Positions 7,815-17,611 are shown, numbered from the stretch's first letter. The stretch: DNA of 64,000 nt from Crocinitomicaceae bacterium (GCA_022447585.1 JAKVAR010000048.1:1-64000), one strand, 5' to 3'. Numbers and translations are program-made. Notes: a model not told the origin generated them from the letters alone.

Positions 7815-7839
7815 GTTTTCTATTTTTAGTTTATAAATA

Positions 7840-10185
7840 TCACAATACTCTTGATTGCATTTTTTTTTCTAATTCTTTCTTTATATCATTTAAAATGATA
7901 GAAGTTCTTTGAATCAATTCCTTGACTGAACTCGGCAACTCATTGTTATTATACTTTTGCTCAATATCCTGACTCAAAAATTTCAACTTATCTAAACCAA
8001 TGAGTCCATAATTCGGTTTTATGCGATGAGCCAAGCTTCTCACACCGCCATAATCGTCAAGATCAATCATTTTTGAAAGCAAATCCATATCCTCGCTAAG
8101 CGAAGAATGAATAAGCTCAAGGGTTGAATGAAGTAAAGCTTCATCACCATTCACGAAACTTCGTAATTCAGCCATACTGATTTTATCCTCAAACAAAACG
8201 TTTACCCCCTCCTTAGTTGCCCTATTAACACTGATTAAATCTTCTATTTTTAAAAACAACTCTTTAGGTTCAAAGGGCTTTGATAAATATGCATCCGCTC
8301 CTTTATCAAGACAATGCTTCAATTCACCTTCAAAAGCATGAGCTGTTAAAGCTATGATTGGAATTTGCGACAATGGCTTGTCAAATTCACTGCGAATAAT
8401 TTTCATAGCTTCATAACCATCCATTACCGGCATCTGCATATCCATAAGCACCAGATCGTAATCATTATTTAGCAAAGCTTCTAAAGCTTCTTTTCCATTT
8501 GATGCAATATCAACGCTTACACCCTGCCCTCTTAGCAAATCAGTTGTAACTAGTTGATTTATTTTATTGTCTTCAACCAAAAGCACACAACATCCTTCCA
8601 CTTGAAAGTCTGCAAGACTATCGTCGTTTAATTCCTTACTTTCTCGTTTGACCTCTTGAATTTTACGTAATGGTAATTGTACATTAAACTCTGTTCCTTT
8701 TCCTTTTTTGCTTTTTACATATACAACACCATTCTGCAATTCTATTAATCTTTTAACTATAGTGAGTCCTAAGCCTGTCCCCCCAAATCTTCTATTTGTA
8801 TCGCCCTCTGCCTGTTCGAAAGCCGTAAAAATAGATTCAAACTTATCATGATTAATACCAATACCTGTATCTCTTACTTTTACCTCTAGACAAACTTCAT
8901 TCTCAGATTCAGAAAAGAGGTTAGCAGAAACATAAACACCTCCTTTTTCAGTGAATTTGATCGAGTTCCCTATCAGGTTATATAAAATTTGATTCAACTT
9001 CACAGAATCACCTAATAATCTTCTTGGGATATTCTGATCGATTTTCGATTCGAATACAATCATTTTCTGATTAGCAGTTGTCTCAAATAAGGAATCAAGG
9101 CTTTCTAAGAGTTCAATAAAATCAAATTCATGTTCCTCGAGAACCATCTTACCAGCTTCGATTTTGGATAAATCCAATACATTATTGATTATGCCCATCA
9201 ATTGATTAGACGAGGCAACAATAGCCTTGACATATTTTTGCTGTTTTTCATTTAAATCTGTACCTGCTAGTAACTTGGATACACCAACAATACCATTGAG
9301 CGGTGTCCTTATTTCATGACTCATATTAGCGAGAAATTGAGACTTCATTTGAGCAACGCTTTCAGCTTCTTCTTTTGCTCGTATCAATTCCTGTTCAAAA
9401 AGAATGCGCTCTGTAATGTTTCTTGATGTTGCCTGAAATCCGATTACATATCTTCCTTTTTTCAACAACTGAACCCTTTGACCGATCCAAACTTCTTCTC
9501 CTCCTTTTGTTAAAATTGGAAACTCACAATAGGAGTCCATCTCCCTATTCTTAAAGACCTTTTTATAAAATGTAACTATACTTTCTTGATAATCCTCTCT
9601 AACCAAATGACTATAGTGCATTCCAACAATTACATCCACATTATAACCAGTAAGAATGGATACTGCAGGATTAGCAAAGGTGAATTCTCCACGATGATTC
9701 GTTGTATAAATTAAGTCACTTACATTCTCTACGATTTGTTTATAACGTTCTTCAGTCTCCTTAAGAGCTAAAGCAGATTGCTCTCGTTGTCTTTTTGCCT
9801 GGTGGATGTCTGCATAATTGTTAAACGCAACTTCAATTACGGACTTTAAATCAATAGCCTGAAATGGCTTTACTAAAAAACCATATGCACCGGCTTTCTT
9901 AGCTGAAGACAGTGTCCTCTCGTCTGCGTACGCAGTTAAGAAAATAATGGGAACATCTAAGTGTTTGTGAACCTCTTGAGCAACTTCTATACCGTTTATC
10001 TCACCTTTCAGGTTAATATCCATTAAAATTAAGTCGGGACGTTTATCCAAAATTCCCACTACTGCTTCTTCACCGGAAGCAGCTTTTCCGACAACTTGGT
10101 AGCCAAAATCTTTCAAATCCATGATGATATTTTCAGCTACGATAAACTCGTCTTCAACAACGTATATATTAGTAGTATTCATCAT
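7840..10185 (-). CDS. hybrid sensor histidine kinase (REC-PAS-HisKA-HATPase-REC-Hpt)
   Basis: A 781-residue soluble phosphorelay protein with no transmembrane segment. Domains in order: N-terminal receiver (Asp56, Lys106); PAS sensor (about 142-262); HisKA with His290 (NMSHEIRTPLNG); HATPase_c with N box (NLIGNSIKFTEK), G1 (DTGIGI) and G2 (RFGGTGLGL); second receiver with Asp582 (LVLMDMQMPVMDG); C-terminal Hpt with His720 (SLAHRIKP). All phosphoryl-group residues are intact. It starts with two adjacent ATGs, at 10185 and 10182. The downstream genes encode a membrane-anchored receiver and an ACP-like protein, and a LytTR regulator is divergent. Its signal is unknown. Confidence 0.93.
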   Translation of the reverse strand: MMNTTNIYVVEDEFIVAENIIMDLKDFGYQVVGKAASGEEAVVGILDKRPDLILMDINLKGEINGIEVAQEVHKHLDVPIIFLTAYADERTLSSAKKAGAYGFLVKPFQAIDLKSVIEVAFNNYADIHQAKRQREQSALALKETEERYKQIVENVSDLIYTTNHRGEFTFANPAVSILTGYNVDVIVGMHYSHLVREDYQESIVTFYKKVFKNREMDSYCEFPILTKGGEEVWIGQRVQLLKKGRYVIGFQATSRNITERILFEQELIRAKEEAESVAQMKSQFLANMSHEIRTPLNGIVGVSKLLAGTDLNEKQQKYVKAIVASSNQLMGIINNVLDLSKIEAGKMVLEEHEFDFIELLESLDSLFETTANQKMIVFESKIDQNIPRRLLGDSVKLNQILYNLIGNSIKFTEKGGVYVSANLFSESENEVCLEVKVRDTGIGINHDKFESIFTAFEQAEGDTNRRFGGTGLGLTIVKRLIELQNGVVYVKSKKGKGTEFNVQLPLRKIQEVKRESKELNDDSLADFQVEGCCVLLVEDNKINQLVTTDLLRGQGVSVDIASNGKEALEALLNNDYDLVLMDMQMPVMDGYEAMKIIRSEFDKPLSQIPIIALTAHAFEGELKHCLDKGADAYLSKPFEPKELFLKIEDLISVNRATKEGVNVLFEDKISMAELRSFVNGDEALLHSTLELIHSSLSEDMDLLSKMIDLDDYGGVRSLAHRIKPNYGLIGLDKLKFLSQDIEQKYNNNELPSSVKELIQRTSIILNDIKKELEKKMQSRVL

Positions 10186-10322
10186 AATTAAAAAGCATAA
10201 GATTAGCGATCATAGACAATAAGTTAAGTCTTAAAGGAAGCCTTAAAAAATAATTTCAATCAATTAGTATTTTTTTTAAGTGAATTTATCGTAACTTTTA
10301 ATTTGTCCACCGAAAACCAACT

Positions 10323-11009
10323 ATGATGTCTAACTTAAAATGTATCGTTATTGACGACGACTTGTTGATTCAAGAAATGTTGATGAACTATATAAACCAA
10401 ACGAATGGTTTAGAGTTAATATCGGTTTTCATAAACCCAGTTGATTTAATAGATTCTGGACTAATTGAAAATGCTGATGTCCTATTCCTGGATATTCAAA
10501 CCCCAGTGATGAATGGTTTAGAATTCTTAGAGTCGACAAAAATTAATGCACAATTAGTGCTAATGACCTCCAATAAAGAATACGCCTTTGATGGTTTCGA
10601 AAATGATGCAACCGATTTTTTATTAAAACCAATTACACTTCAACGATTTGATTTGGCCATTTCAAAAATTAAGGCCAATTTTTCTAACAACACACAGCGG
10701 AAGAACTACATTTTTATTAAATCCAATAAAGAATTCATCAAGTTAAGGCTAGATGATATATTATACATATCCGCAGCGAGCGAATACATCAATATATATA
10801 CCGCTAATGGCAGGCATATGATCTATTCCAATATGAAAGGGTTTTTAAATCGACTAGATTCGAACTTTGTTCAAATACATCGTTCCCACATTGTTTCGTT
10901 AAACAAAATAGAGAAAGTATCTCGGCATCATGTAGAAATTAATGGTGTAAAACTAAATGTTAGCAAAAGCCATGCACAAGAACTTTTTGACATTCTAGGC
11001 TTAGGATAA
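10323..11009 (+). CDS. LytTR-family response regulator
   Basis: A 228-residue regulator. The N-terminal receiver has an acidic cluster (IDDD, residues 10-13), phospho-acceptor Asp57 (LFLDIQTPVMNG) and Lys102. The C-terminal LytTR DNA-binding domain (about 128-226) contains YISAASEYINIYT and FVQIHRSHIVSLNKI. Such proteins usually pair with a membrane-bound His-kinase; none is adjacent in that form, and the nearest kinase is the divergent soluble hybrid at 7840-10185. Two start ATGs (10323, 10326) are adjacent. It ends one base before the convergent tex gene. Confidence 0.92.
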   Translation: MMSNLKCIVIDDDLLIQEMLMNYINQTNGLELISVFINPVDLIDSGLIENADVLFLDIQTPVMNGLEFLESTKINAQLVLMTSNKEYAFDGFENDATDFLLKPITLQRFDLAISKIKANFSNNTQRKNYIFIKSNKEFIKLRLDDILYISAASEYINIYTANGRHMIYSNMKGFLNRLDSNFVQIHRSHIVSLNKIEKVSRHHVEINGVKLNVSKSHAQELFDILGLG

Positions 11010-13136
11010 TTATATTTTTTTCAATCCAATTCGCTTTCTCCGCGCATCTACCTCAACGACTTTTACATCAACATGTTCATGTAAAGAAATAAACTGAGAT
11101 GGATCATCAACATAAGTATCCGCTAAATTGGATTTATGGATTAACCCATTTTCTTTAATCCCAATATTCACGAAAGCACCAAAATTTGTAACATTTGTGA
11201 CAATTCCAGTCAGCGTCATTCCTTGAATTACATCATCAATCGTTTTTAAGCGATGATCAAACTCTAAAACTTTAGCTTTCTTTCGAGGGTCTCTCCCTGG
11301 TTTCTTAAGTTCAGTGATAACATCCTCAAAAGTATACTTATCAATTGAAGGGAAATCAGATAGTTTTAAACTAGATAAGACTTCATTGTTACCTATCAAG
11401 TCTTCCACTGCAGTATTAGTGAATTTTGCAATATCTTGTACAAAAGGATAACTTTCAGGATGAACAGAAGAATTGTCTAATGGATTCTTTCCGTTTCTAA
11501 TTCTAATGAATCCCGCAGCCTGTTCAAATGCCTTATCCCCCAATCGTTTCACTTTTTTCAATTCTGTTCGAGAATTAATCTTACCATTTTCACTTCTAAA
11601 AGTGACAATATTTTCCGCCAATGTAGGACCTAACCCAGAAACATAGCTTAATAAATAAGCGGATGCAGTATTCACATCTACTCCCACTGCATTAACACAA
11701 GAAACGACCACATCATCCAAAGAATCTTTTAAATGTGTTTGATTTACCTCATGCTGATATTGTCCGACACCAACAGATTTAGGATCAATTTTAACAAGCT
11801 CTGCAAGTGGATCCATTAACCTTCTTCCAATTGAGACTGAACCTCTGACGGTAACGTCATAATCCGGAAACTCTTTTCTGGCAATTGAACTTGCTGAATA
11901 AATAGAAGCTCCATCTTCTCGAACAACATACACTTCGACCTCTCTATCAAACCTAATATGCTTCACTAATCTTTCCGTCTCTCTACCCGCAGTACCATCA
12001 CCAATGGCTATCGCGTCGATTTTATAGGCCTGAACCAATTGAGCAAGTTTAGCTTCAGCTTTTGACCTTTCTTTTTGGGGAGAATGAGGGAAAATCGTGG
12101 TATTAGTCATCAAAGCACCATATTGATCAATACAAACTACTTTACATCCTGTTCTAAAACCTGGATCGATAGCTAATATTCTTTTCTCACCCAATGGTGG
12201 GGCCAATAACAACTGCCTCAGATTTTTAGTAAACACCTGAATAGCCTCCTTATCCGCTTTTTCCTTTGCATTACTTAAAGTTTCATTCTCTAAAGAAGGT
12301 CGTAACAATCTTTTGTAGGCGTCATTACATGCTTCACAGACTATAAAACCGCATTCATCATTTGCTTTCACGAAAAATCGCTCAACTTTATGCAATGCGT
12401 CATTTTCGTCCGGCCTAGCTTTAAGTGAAATGATCCCTTCACGATTAGCTCTATATAAAGCCAAAAAACGATGCGAAGCACACCTGTTCAACGATTCTGA
12501 ATGATCAAAGTAATCTTTATATTTTTCACCTTCTACCTCTTTACCTTTTATCAATTTAGATTTCAAAATTGATCTACGTTCGAATAATTGCCTCAAATTA
12601 GCTCTTAAAGCACTATTTTCATTTATCCATTCCGCAATAATATCCTTTGCGCCATTAATCGCAACTTCCTCATCATAAACGTCTCCTTTTACAAACCTTC
12701 CTGCCATTTGATCAGGAACTCCTCCTCTTTGAGACATAATCATTTTTGCTAATGGCTCTAAACCTAGTTTTCGCGCTTTTTCACCTCTCGTTAATCGCTT
12801 CACTTTAAAAGGCAAGTAGATATCTTCTAGTTCTATTGAGTTAAAGCAACCATCAATTTTAGATTTTAATTCACTTGTTAATTTAGCTTGATCTTCGATT
12901 GCGGCAATAATTGTTTTCTTTCGTGCAATTAAATCATCAAATCGTTTAGCTTCATTACGAATTGAAGCAATTTGTACTTCATCTAATCCTCCTGACATTT
13001 CTTTTCGATACCTTGAAATAAAGGGAATTGTTGCTCCTTCACTTAAAAGGCTTAGCACATTTTTAATCGAACGATCCTGAAACCCGAGATTATTTTGGAT
13101 AAAGTTGTGTTGTTGCATATCTTGTGTATTATTCAT
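11010..13136 (-). CDS. tex: Tex-family RNA-binding transcription accessory protein
   Basis: A protein of about 708 residues with full-length Tex architecture. It has an N-terminal HTH-like region (LLSEGATIPFISRYRKEMSG), a YqgF-like RNase H fold (ILAIDPGFRTGCKV, then AIGDGTAGRETE), helix-hairpin-helix repeats (YLLSYVSGLGPTLAENI, KKVKRLGDKAFEQAAGF), and a C-terminal S1 domain (LTGIVTNVTNFGAFVNIG). The ATG at 13136 is used; ATG at 13118 is an alternative and would leave room for a -7-like TATATTTG at 13137-13144. Tex is a housekeeping nucleic-acid-binding factor affecting transcription. Confidence 0.95.
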   Translation of the reverse strand: MNNTQDMQQHNFIQNNLGFQDRSIKNVLSLLSEGATIPFISRYRKEMSGGLDEVQIASIRNEAKRFDDLIARKKTIIAAIEDQAKLTSELKSKIDGCFNSIELEDIYLPFKVKRLTRGEKARKLGLEPLAKMIMSQRGGVPDQMAGRFVKGDVYDEEVAINGAKDIIAEWINENSALRANLRQLFERRSILKSKLIKGKEVEGEKYKDYFDHSESLNRCASHRFLALYRANREGIISLKARPDENDALHKVERFFVKANDECGFIVCEACNDAYKRLLRPSLENETLSNAKEKADKEAIQVFTKNLRQLLLAPPLGEKRILAIDPGFRTGCKVVCIDQYGALMTNTTIFPHSPQKERSKAEAKLAQLVQAYKIDAIAIGDGTAGRETERLVKHIRFDREVEVYVVREDGASIYSASSIARKEFPDYDVTVRGSVSIGRRLMDPLAELVKIDPKSVGVGQYQHEVNQTHLKDSLDDVVVSCVNAVGVDVNTASAYLLSYVSGLGPTLAENIVTFRSENGKINSRTELKKVKRLGDKAFEQAAGFIRIRNGKNPLDNSSVHPESYPFVQDIAKFTNTAVEDLIGNNEVLSSLKLSDFPSIDKYTFEDVITELKKPGRDPRKKAKVLEFDHRLKTIDDVIQGMTLTGIVTNVTNFGAFVNIGIKENGLIHKSNLADTYVDDPSQFISLHEHVDVKVVEVDARRKRIGLKKI

Positions 13137-13185
13137 CAAATATAACTAACGACATCTTTTAGTATATTCGAAAAAAGAAAATCTC

Positions 13186-13488
13186 ATGAAAAAACTCACT
13201 TTTTTTGTTGGAACAACGTTTTTCGTTTTGGCTTGCTCTCCAAAAACAACAGAAGCCGTTGTGGAAACAGTTACTGAAGCAGAAGTAGTTGCGCCAACCA
13301 TAGCGATTGCTCAAGGGAAAACTATTTACGATTCAAAATGTCAAGGCTGTCATAACCTTAAGAAGGTTGGAGATTATAATGCTACGCAATGGTCTAAAAT
13401 TTTACCTAATATGGCCAGGCAAGCGAATTTATCCGATGAGCAAACAGCGCTTGTTGACCAGTATATTAATTGGGAAATCACAAAATAA
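13186..13488 (+). CDS. small c-type cytochrome lipoprotein
   Basis: A 100-residue protein with a lipoprotein signal peptide (hydrophobic to residue 16, lipobox FVLAC, Cys17 the lipidated residue). A Glu/Val/Thr-rich linker follows, then one heme-binding CQGCH (Cys52, Cys55, His56). A probable axial Met76 (ILPNMARQ) follows. It is therefore a membrane-tethered monoheme cytochrome c that could carry electrons in the periplasm. It is divergent from tex and ends two bases before the CoA-transferase gene. The redox partner is not identifiable here. Confidence 0.88.
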   Translation: MKKLTFFVGTTFFVLACSPKTTEAVVETVTEAEVVAPTIAIAQGKTIYDSKCQGCHNLKKVGDYNATQWSKILPNMARQANLSDEQTALVDQYINWEITK

Positions 13489-13490
13489 AC

Positions 13491-14543
13491 ATGCTTTCAA
13501 AGCTAAAAATAATTGATGCTAGTTCTGTATTAGCAGGACCTTCTGTGGGAACATATTTCGCAGAACTTGGAGCAAAGGTTATCAAAGTAGAACATCCAAA
13601 ATATGCTGATGTGACACGCACATGGAAATTGCCAAGTGAAGATTCGGATGCCCAAGTATCTGCATATTTTTCAAGTATCAATTATAAAAAAGAATATATT
13701 ACTCTTGATTTAAAAGATAAGGATGATCATGCAAAATTCATGAAGTTGATTATCGATGCTGATGTTCTTATCACCAACTTTAAGTGTGGTGATGATGTTA
13801 AATTAAATATTGAAGACAAAGACCTACTTGCGACAAACCCAAAACTAATTATTGGTAAAATTAATGGATATGGAAAGAATAATGAACGTGTAGCGTACGA
13901 CTTAATCCTTCAAGCTGAAACAGGCTTTATGTCCATGAATGGGACTCCTAATAGTGGCCCAGTTAAAATGCCAATCGCCATGATTGATATATTAGCAGCG
14001 CACCACCTGAAAGAAGCCATTCTTTTAGCTCTGTTAGAAAGAACAAATACTGGAAAAGGTAAATCCGTTAGCGTTTCTTTATATGATGCAGCGCTGAGCA
14101 GCTTAGCAAATCAAGGAAGTAACTACCTAATGGGTAATCACATTCCACAACGCATAGGAAGCCTTCATCCAAACATTGCCCCCTATGGAGAGCTTTTTGA
14201 AACTTCGAATAATGATTTAATCACTTTTGCAATTGGATCAAACACGCATTTTGAAAAGCTATGTAAAACTCTCAAAATTGAAGACTTGTTATTGGATAAG
14301 CGTTTTCAACAAAACCAAGATCGCGTTATAAACAGAACAGAACTTCAAAAAATCATTCAAGAAAAAATAAAAACCCGAAGTACCAACGAGTTGCTATCAA
14401 AATTAAAATCTCTTCATGTCCCAGTAGGAAAAGTTAAGAACTTAGCAGAAGTTTTTGAAGATCAAAAAGCTAAAGAATTAGTTAGAACAGAAATAATAGA
14501 TGGAGTCGAAACTTCTCGTGTAACCTCAGTAGTATTCAAATGA
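13491..14543 (+). CDS. CaiB/BaiF family (class III) CoA-transferase
   Basis: A 350-residue cytoplasmic enzyme. MLSKLKIIDASSVLAGPSVG is the typical N-terminus; the start at 13491 is chosen because it falls just after the cytochrome stop, and an upstream in-frame extension would overlap that gene. VIKVEHP and the family segment AYDLILQAETGFMS follow; Asp137 is the likely catalytic residue of class III transferases. Substrates cannot be read from sequence; family members act on carnitine, oxalate, bile acids or 2-methylacyl-CoA. It overlaps a GNAT gene by four bases (ATGA). Confidence 0.88.
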   Translation: MLSKLKIIDASSVLAGPSVGTYFAELGAKVIKVEHPKYADVTRTWKLPSEDSDAQVSAYFSSINYKKEYITLDLKDKDDHAKFMKLIIDADVLITNFKCGDDVKLNIEDKDLLATNPKLIIGKINGYGKNNERVAYDLILQAETGFMSMNGTPNSGPVKMPIAMIDILAAHHLKEAILLALLERTNTGKGKSVSVSLYDAALSSLANQGSNYLMGNHIPQRIGSLHPNIAPYGELFETSNNDLITFAIGSNTHFEKLCKTLKIEDLLLDKRFQQNQDRVINRTELQKIIQEKIKTRSTNELLSKLKSLHVPVGKVKNLAEVFEDQKAKELVRTEIIDGVETSRVTSVVFK

Positions 14544-14974
14544 GTATAGAAATCCGAAGACCAGTTACCCCAAAAGAATGGGAAAACTATTACGACATGC
14601 GCTATAATGTGCTTCGTAAACCATTAAATCAGCCCTTAGGAAGTGAACGTAATGATGGAGATCTATCTGGAAGACACTTTGCATTATATGACAATCAAAT
14701 ACTTAGAGCAATTGCCAGGTTGGACAGCGCCGGAGAAGGTATTTCACAAGTGCGTTTCGTTGCTGTTCATCCAGATAGTCAAGGAAAAGGTTATGGTCGA
14801 TTAATAATGGAGGCTGTTGAAGGAAGCTCAATAAAATCTGGCAATAGGAAAATGATCTTACATGCCCGCGATTACGCATTAGATTTTTATGTAAGGTTAG
14901 GTTACAATAAAATTGAAAAGAGCTATAAGCTCTATGACGTTTTACAGCACTATTTAATGGAAAAAATCTATTGA
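14540..14974 (+). CDS. GNAT family N-acetyltransferase
   Basis: A 144-residue cytoplasmic protein with GNAT motif A: QVRFVAVHPDSQGKGYGRLI, the acetyl-CoA pyrophosphate loop near residue 80. A following ILHARDYALDFYVRLGYNKI segment matches motif B. Substrate unknown. It is coupled to the CoA-transferase by a four-base overlap and convergent with the membrane protein at 14968-15543, sharing seven bases at the 3' ends. Confidence 0.88.
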   Translation: MSIEIRRPVTPKEWENYYDMRYNVLRKPLNQPLGSERNDGDLSGRHFALYDNQILRAIARLDSAGEGISQVRFVAVHPDSQGKGYGRLIMEAVEGSSIKSGNRKMILHARDYALDFYVRLGYNKIEKSYKLYDVLQHYLMEKIY

Positions 14975-15543
14975 TTCGATTTATTAAGTTTTCGCACTTT
15001 TTCTTCTACTCTCTTAGAAATTAATCTAAGAAGCAATTTAGAATCTTTCGGTAAAATCTTTCGACCGAACTGCACAAGTTTGCCTTTGTATTCAAACTCA
15101 ATTCTTTCACCACCCTTAACCCATGGAGATTTCTCCCAAATTGATTGAATTGAATTTTCCTGAATATCTACTTCTTTTATTTTTGTGATATTATCCAATA
15201 AATAGACACCTGCCTTTCCATAACCTTTAATTGACTTCTTATACGACAAGGACACCTCATCTATCTTGATCAATTCTTTACCCCATAATAACCAAAAGAA
15301 TGAACGAAAAACTTTCACAGCAAAATATAGCCAAAAAGCCATAAACACTATCAAAATAATATTCTCCTGCTCTGTAAGATCTAAGTTGAAATAAGACCAT
15401 GTGATAGTCGCTCCAATAGCAATCCACATTCCAACCCAAGCTCCCATCACCGCCTTAACCCAAGAAACATCTTCTGGATAAATAATGATAGTTGTTTTGT
15501 TTTTATCTTCAACAAAGCTGATGCGTTTACCAATCCATTTCAT
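14968..15543 (-). CDS. two-helix membrane protein of unknown function
   Basis: A 191-residue protein. A basic N-terminus is followed by two transmembrane helices (about 32-50 and 62-90), then a roughly 100-residue cytoplasmic beta-rich segment (KELIKIDEVSLSYKKSIKG ... GERIEFEYKGKLVQFGR). That layout, two helices plus a beta domain, resembles bacterial PH-like membrane proteins, but I do not recognise a named family. A bidirectional hairpin at 15582-15605 separates it from the upstream gene, so it likely has its own promoter. Confidence 0.65.
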   Translation of the reverse strand: MKWIGKRISFVEDKNKTTIIIYPEDVSWVKAVMGAWVGMWIAIGATITWSYFNLDLTEQENIILIVFMAFWLYFAVKVFRSFFWLLWGKELIKIDEVSLSYKKSIKGYGKAGVYLLDNITKIKEVDIQENSIQSIWEKSPWVKGGERIEFEYKGKLVQFGRKILPKDSKLLLRLISKRVEEKVRKLNKSNQ

Positions 15544-15581
15544 GTGACAAAAGTACCTATTTTCCCAGTTTATATAAAAAG

Positions 15582-15605
15582 AAAGGGCGACAAATGTCGC
15601 CCTTT
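15582..15605 (-). terminator. strong Rho-independent terminator
   Basis: A perfect 10-bp stem (AAAGGGCGAC/GTCGCCCTTT) with an AAAT tetraloop, followed on the minus strand by a T-rich tail. It lies 20 bp after the stop of the type A cargo gene at 15626-17611, which it would terminate. Confidence 0.92.
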
Positions 15606-15625
15606 TCCAACATACGTTTTTCGGA

Positions 15626-17611
15626 TTACTTAATCGCTAACCTTTTAGTCATTTTAACATTATTAACTGTTAATTCAACCATGTAAACCCCCGCTTCAAA
15701 AGAAGATGTATTTATGTTAACCGTTGACGTGGTATTCAATGTTCCATAGTTTCTAGAGGCAACTTCTTTTCCAGACATATCGAAAATAGACAACTGAACT
15801 TCAGCTTCATTTTCAACGATAATTTCAACCGTAGCTGAAGTAGATGCTGGATTCGGGAAGATATTAAAAGACTGTGTTGGATTTGCATTTAAATCGTTAA
15901 TTCCAGAATCACTAGAAATAGTAGATTTTCCGGCATTATCAATTCTACCTGTACCATCGATGATCATTCCAATAACGTGAATATTATCCTCATTCCAGTC
16001 CGCTGGTAATGTAAACGTAAATGTTCTTGAATGTTGTTCACCCGCATTTACTGTCGTCGGAAAAGAGTTTGCATCTCCTTCAAATGAAGGTTGGATTCCA
16101 CGAGCTACATGATCGTAAACCATATCAGCAGCAGGAACTGGACTAGCAAGAATTTCAAATCCTCCCATGACACCATTTGAACCACCAGCATAGTAATTCG
16201 TTTGAGCATATCCAGCATCAGTTCCAGTAACACCGTCTTCAGTAATTGCACATGCTAATTTATATGAATTATCAGCAGCAGATTGAAAATCAGCAGTAAC
16301 TGTAACTTCCAACACACGAGTTACAGGATCCCAATTAGATGCGTTTGTAATAATTGCTGTTGGAGCGACTTGTAAACGAGCTAAGAAATCATTAGTCATA
16401 GATCCTGGATCAATATCCCCCCCTCTATCGACAATTGAACTTGGGTAACCAGAAATATAAGTTCCGATACCAGCATCATAAACAGCATCTGCCATTGGAT
16501 CTCCATTATGCACAGCAATACCGGCCCAGTATGGTCCGTATTCCGCAGCAAAGTTATCCATAGCAACAGTACCTCTTGGACACCATCCACACCATGTTCC
16601 AGTAGCTTCCTCACCAACAACAACTTTTCCTGCAGCAGGCACAATTGGATTAATTTCTCCACAAGCACTATCATCTGTCGCATCATCGTCAGTTGTTCCA
16701 TTTACGTTACTCACTGTTGGCGTTGCGGCCATTTGACCCGAAACTAAAGGAACGGCTGTCGTAAATACAACATCCATAGTAGATAAAGAAGCTAAAGTCT
16801 GTCCGGTAATATTTTCGGTATATGTGTTTCCATTGTAATCGATAGAAACGTCAAAAGAATTAATCTCTGTACTTCCGGCATTAGCAATTTTAACGGTCGG
16901 GTATACATTTAGTCCTGCAAGGTTACCTCCCATATTCAACCCATTAACTGAAGCATTTAAAGCAGGTAAATTATAAGCAGTATGATCAAACATTACATCA
17001 TCAACATAAAATCCGCTATTTTGAATAGGAAAAATATCACATGAAGCTATTGAACCTACTCCATTTGCCCACACACCGATGCAATTCCCATCAATATAAG
17101 CCGACCATCTACCAGTAGATAAATTCGCCTCAATTCTTATGGTAAACCATGTTTCATCTGTATATGAACCAACAGCTAAATTATTTGTAATCCCATCATC
17201 GATACTAACCATACCGTTATCAGCATTGACATTCATAGCCCAAGTGGTCCCAATTGCAGGAGTTGCTTGAAAATTAAAATAGGCGTTTTTCCCTGACTCA
17301 ATATAAATTGCTGATTCATAGGTAAATACTCCATCATTGTATTGCTGTCCAAAGTCTAAAACAACATCTTGAGGACCTCCATTTGCCGCAACAGATGAGA
17401 AGTATATAGATTTTGTTCCACTGAAGGCTTGCGCATTTGTAACTTGAACATCTTCTGCCCCACCTTCTGCTCCACTCCAAGTAGTCCATTCCGCAGATCC
17501 AGGACCTATGTAGTCACCAGTTGCGTATCCTTCAAAATCATCTGTAAAAATCTGAGCAGTAGCGCTAGATGCCAGCAATACAGCTGATAGTAAATAAGTA
17601 ATTTTTTTCAT
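15626..17611 (-). CDS. secreted Omp28-like protein with thioredoxin-type CxxC and T9SS type A sorting domain
   Basis: A protein of about 661 residues. The start at 17611 (MKKITYLLSAVLLASSATAQ) gives a clean signal peptide; an upstream in-frame TTG/ATG would add six residues. Numbered from that upstream start, residues 30-215 form a beta-rich lectin-like region, about 230-310 a CARDB-like segment, and 333-570 an Omp28-like domain with the redox motif TWCGWCPRG (Cys347, Cys350). The end (FNIFPNPAS ... GVYMVELTVNNVKMTKRLAIK region) is a Por/T9SS type A C-terminal domain. It should be secreted and surface-attached. The redox role is inferred. Confidence 0.9.
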   Translation of the reverse strand: MKKITYLLSAVLLASSATAQIFTDDFEGYATGDYIGPGSAEWTTWSGAEGGAEDVQVTNAQAFSGTKSIYFSSVAANGGPQDVVLDFGQQYNDGVFTYESAIYIESGKNAYFNFQATPAIGTTWAMNVNADNGMVSIDDGITNNLAVGSYTDETWFTIRIEANLSTGRWSAYIDGNCIGVWANGVGSIASCDIFPIQNSGFYVDDVMFDHTAYNLPALNASVNGLNMGGNLAGLNVYPTVKIANAGSTEINSFDVSIDYNGNTYTENITGQTLASLSTMDVVFTTAVPLVSGQMAATPTVSNVNGTTDDDATDDSACGEINPIVPAAGKVVVGEEATGTWCGWCPRGTVAMDNFAAEYGPYWAGIAVHNGDPMADAVYDAGIGTYISGYPSSIVDRGGDIDPGSMTNDFLARLQVAPTAIITNASNWDPVTRVLEVTVTADFQSAADNSYKLACAITEDGVTGTDAGYAQTNYYAGGSNGVMGGFEILASPVPAADMVYDHVARGIQPSFEGDANSFPTTVNAGEQHSRTFTFTLPADWNEDNIHVIGMIIDGTGRIDNAGKSTISSDSGINDLNANPTQSFNIFPNPASTSATVEIIVENEAEVQLSIFDMSGKEVASRNYGTLNTTSTVNINTSSFEAGVYMVELTVNNVKMTKRLAIK

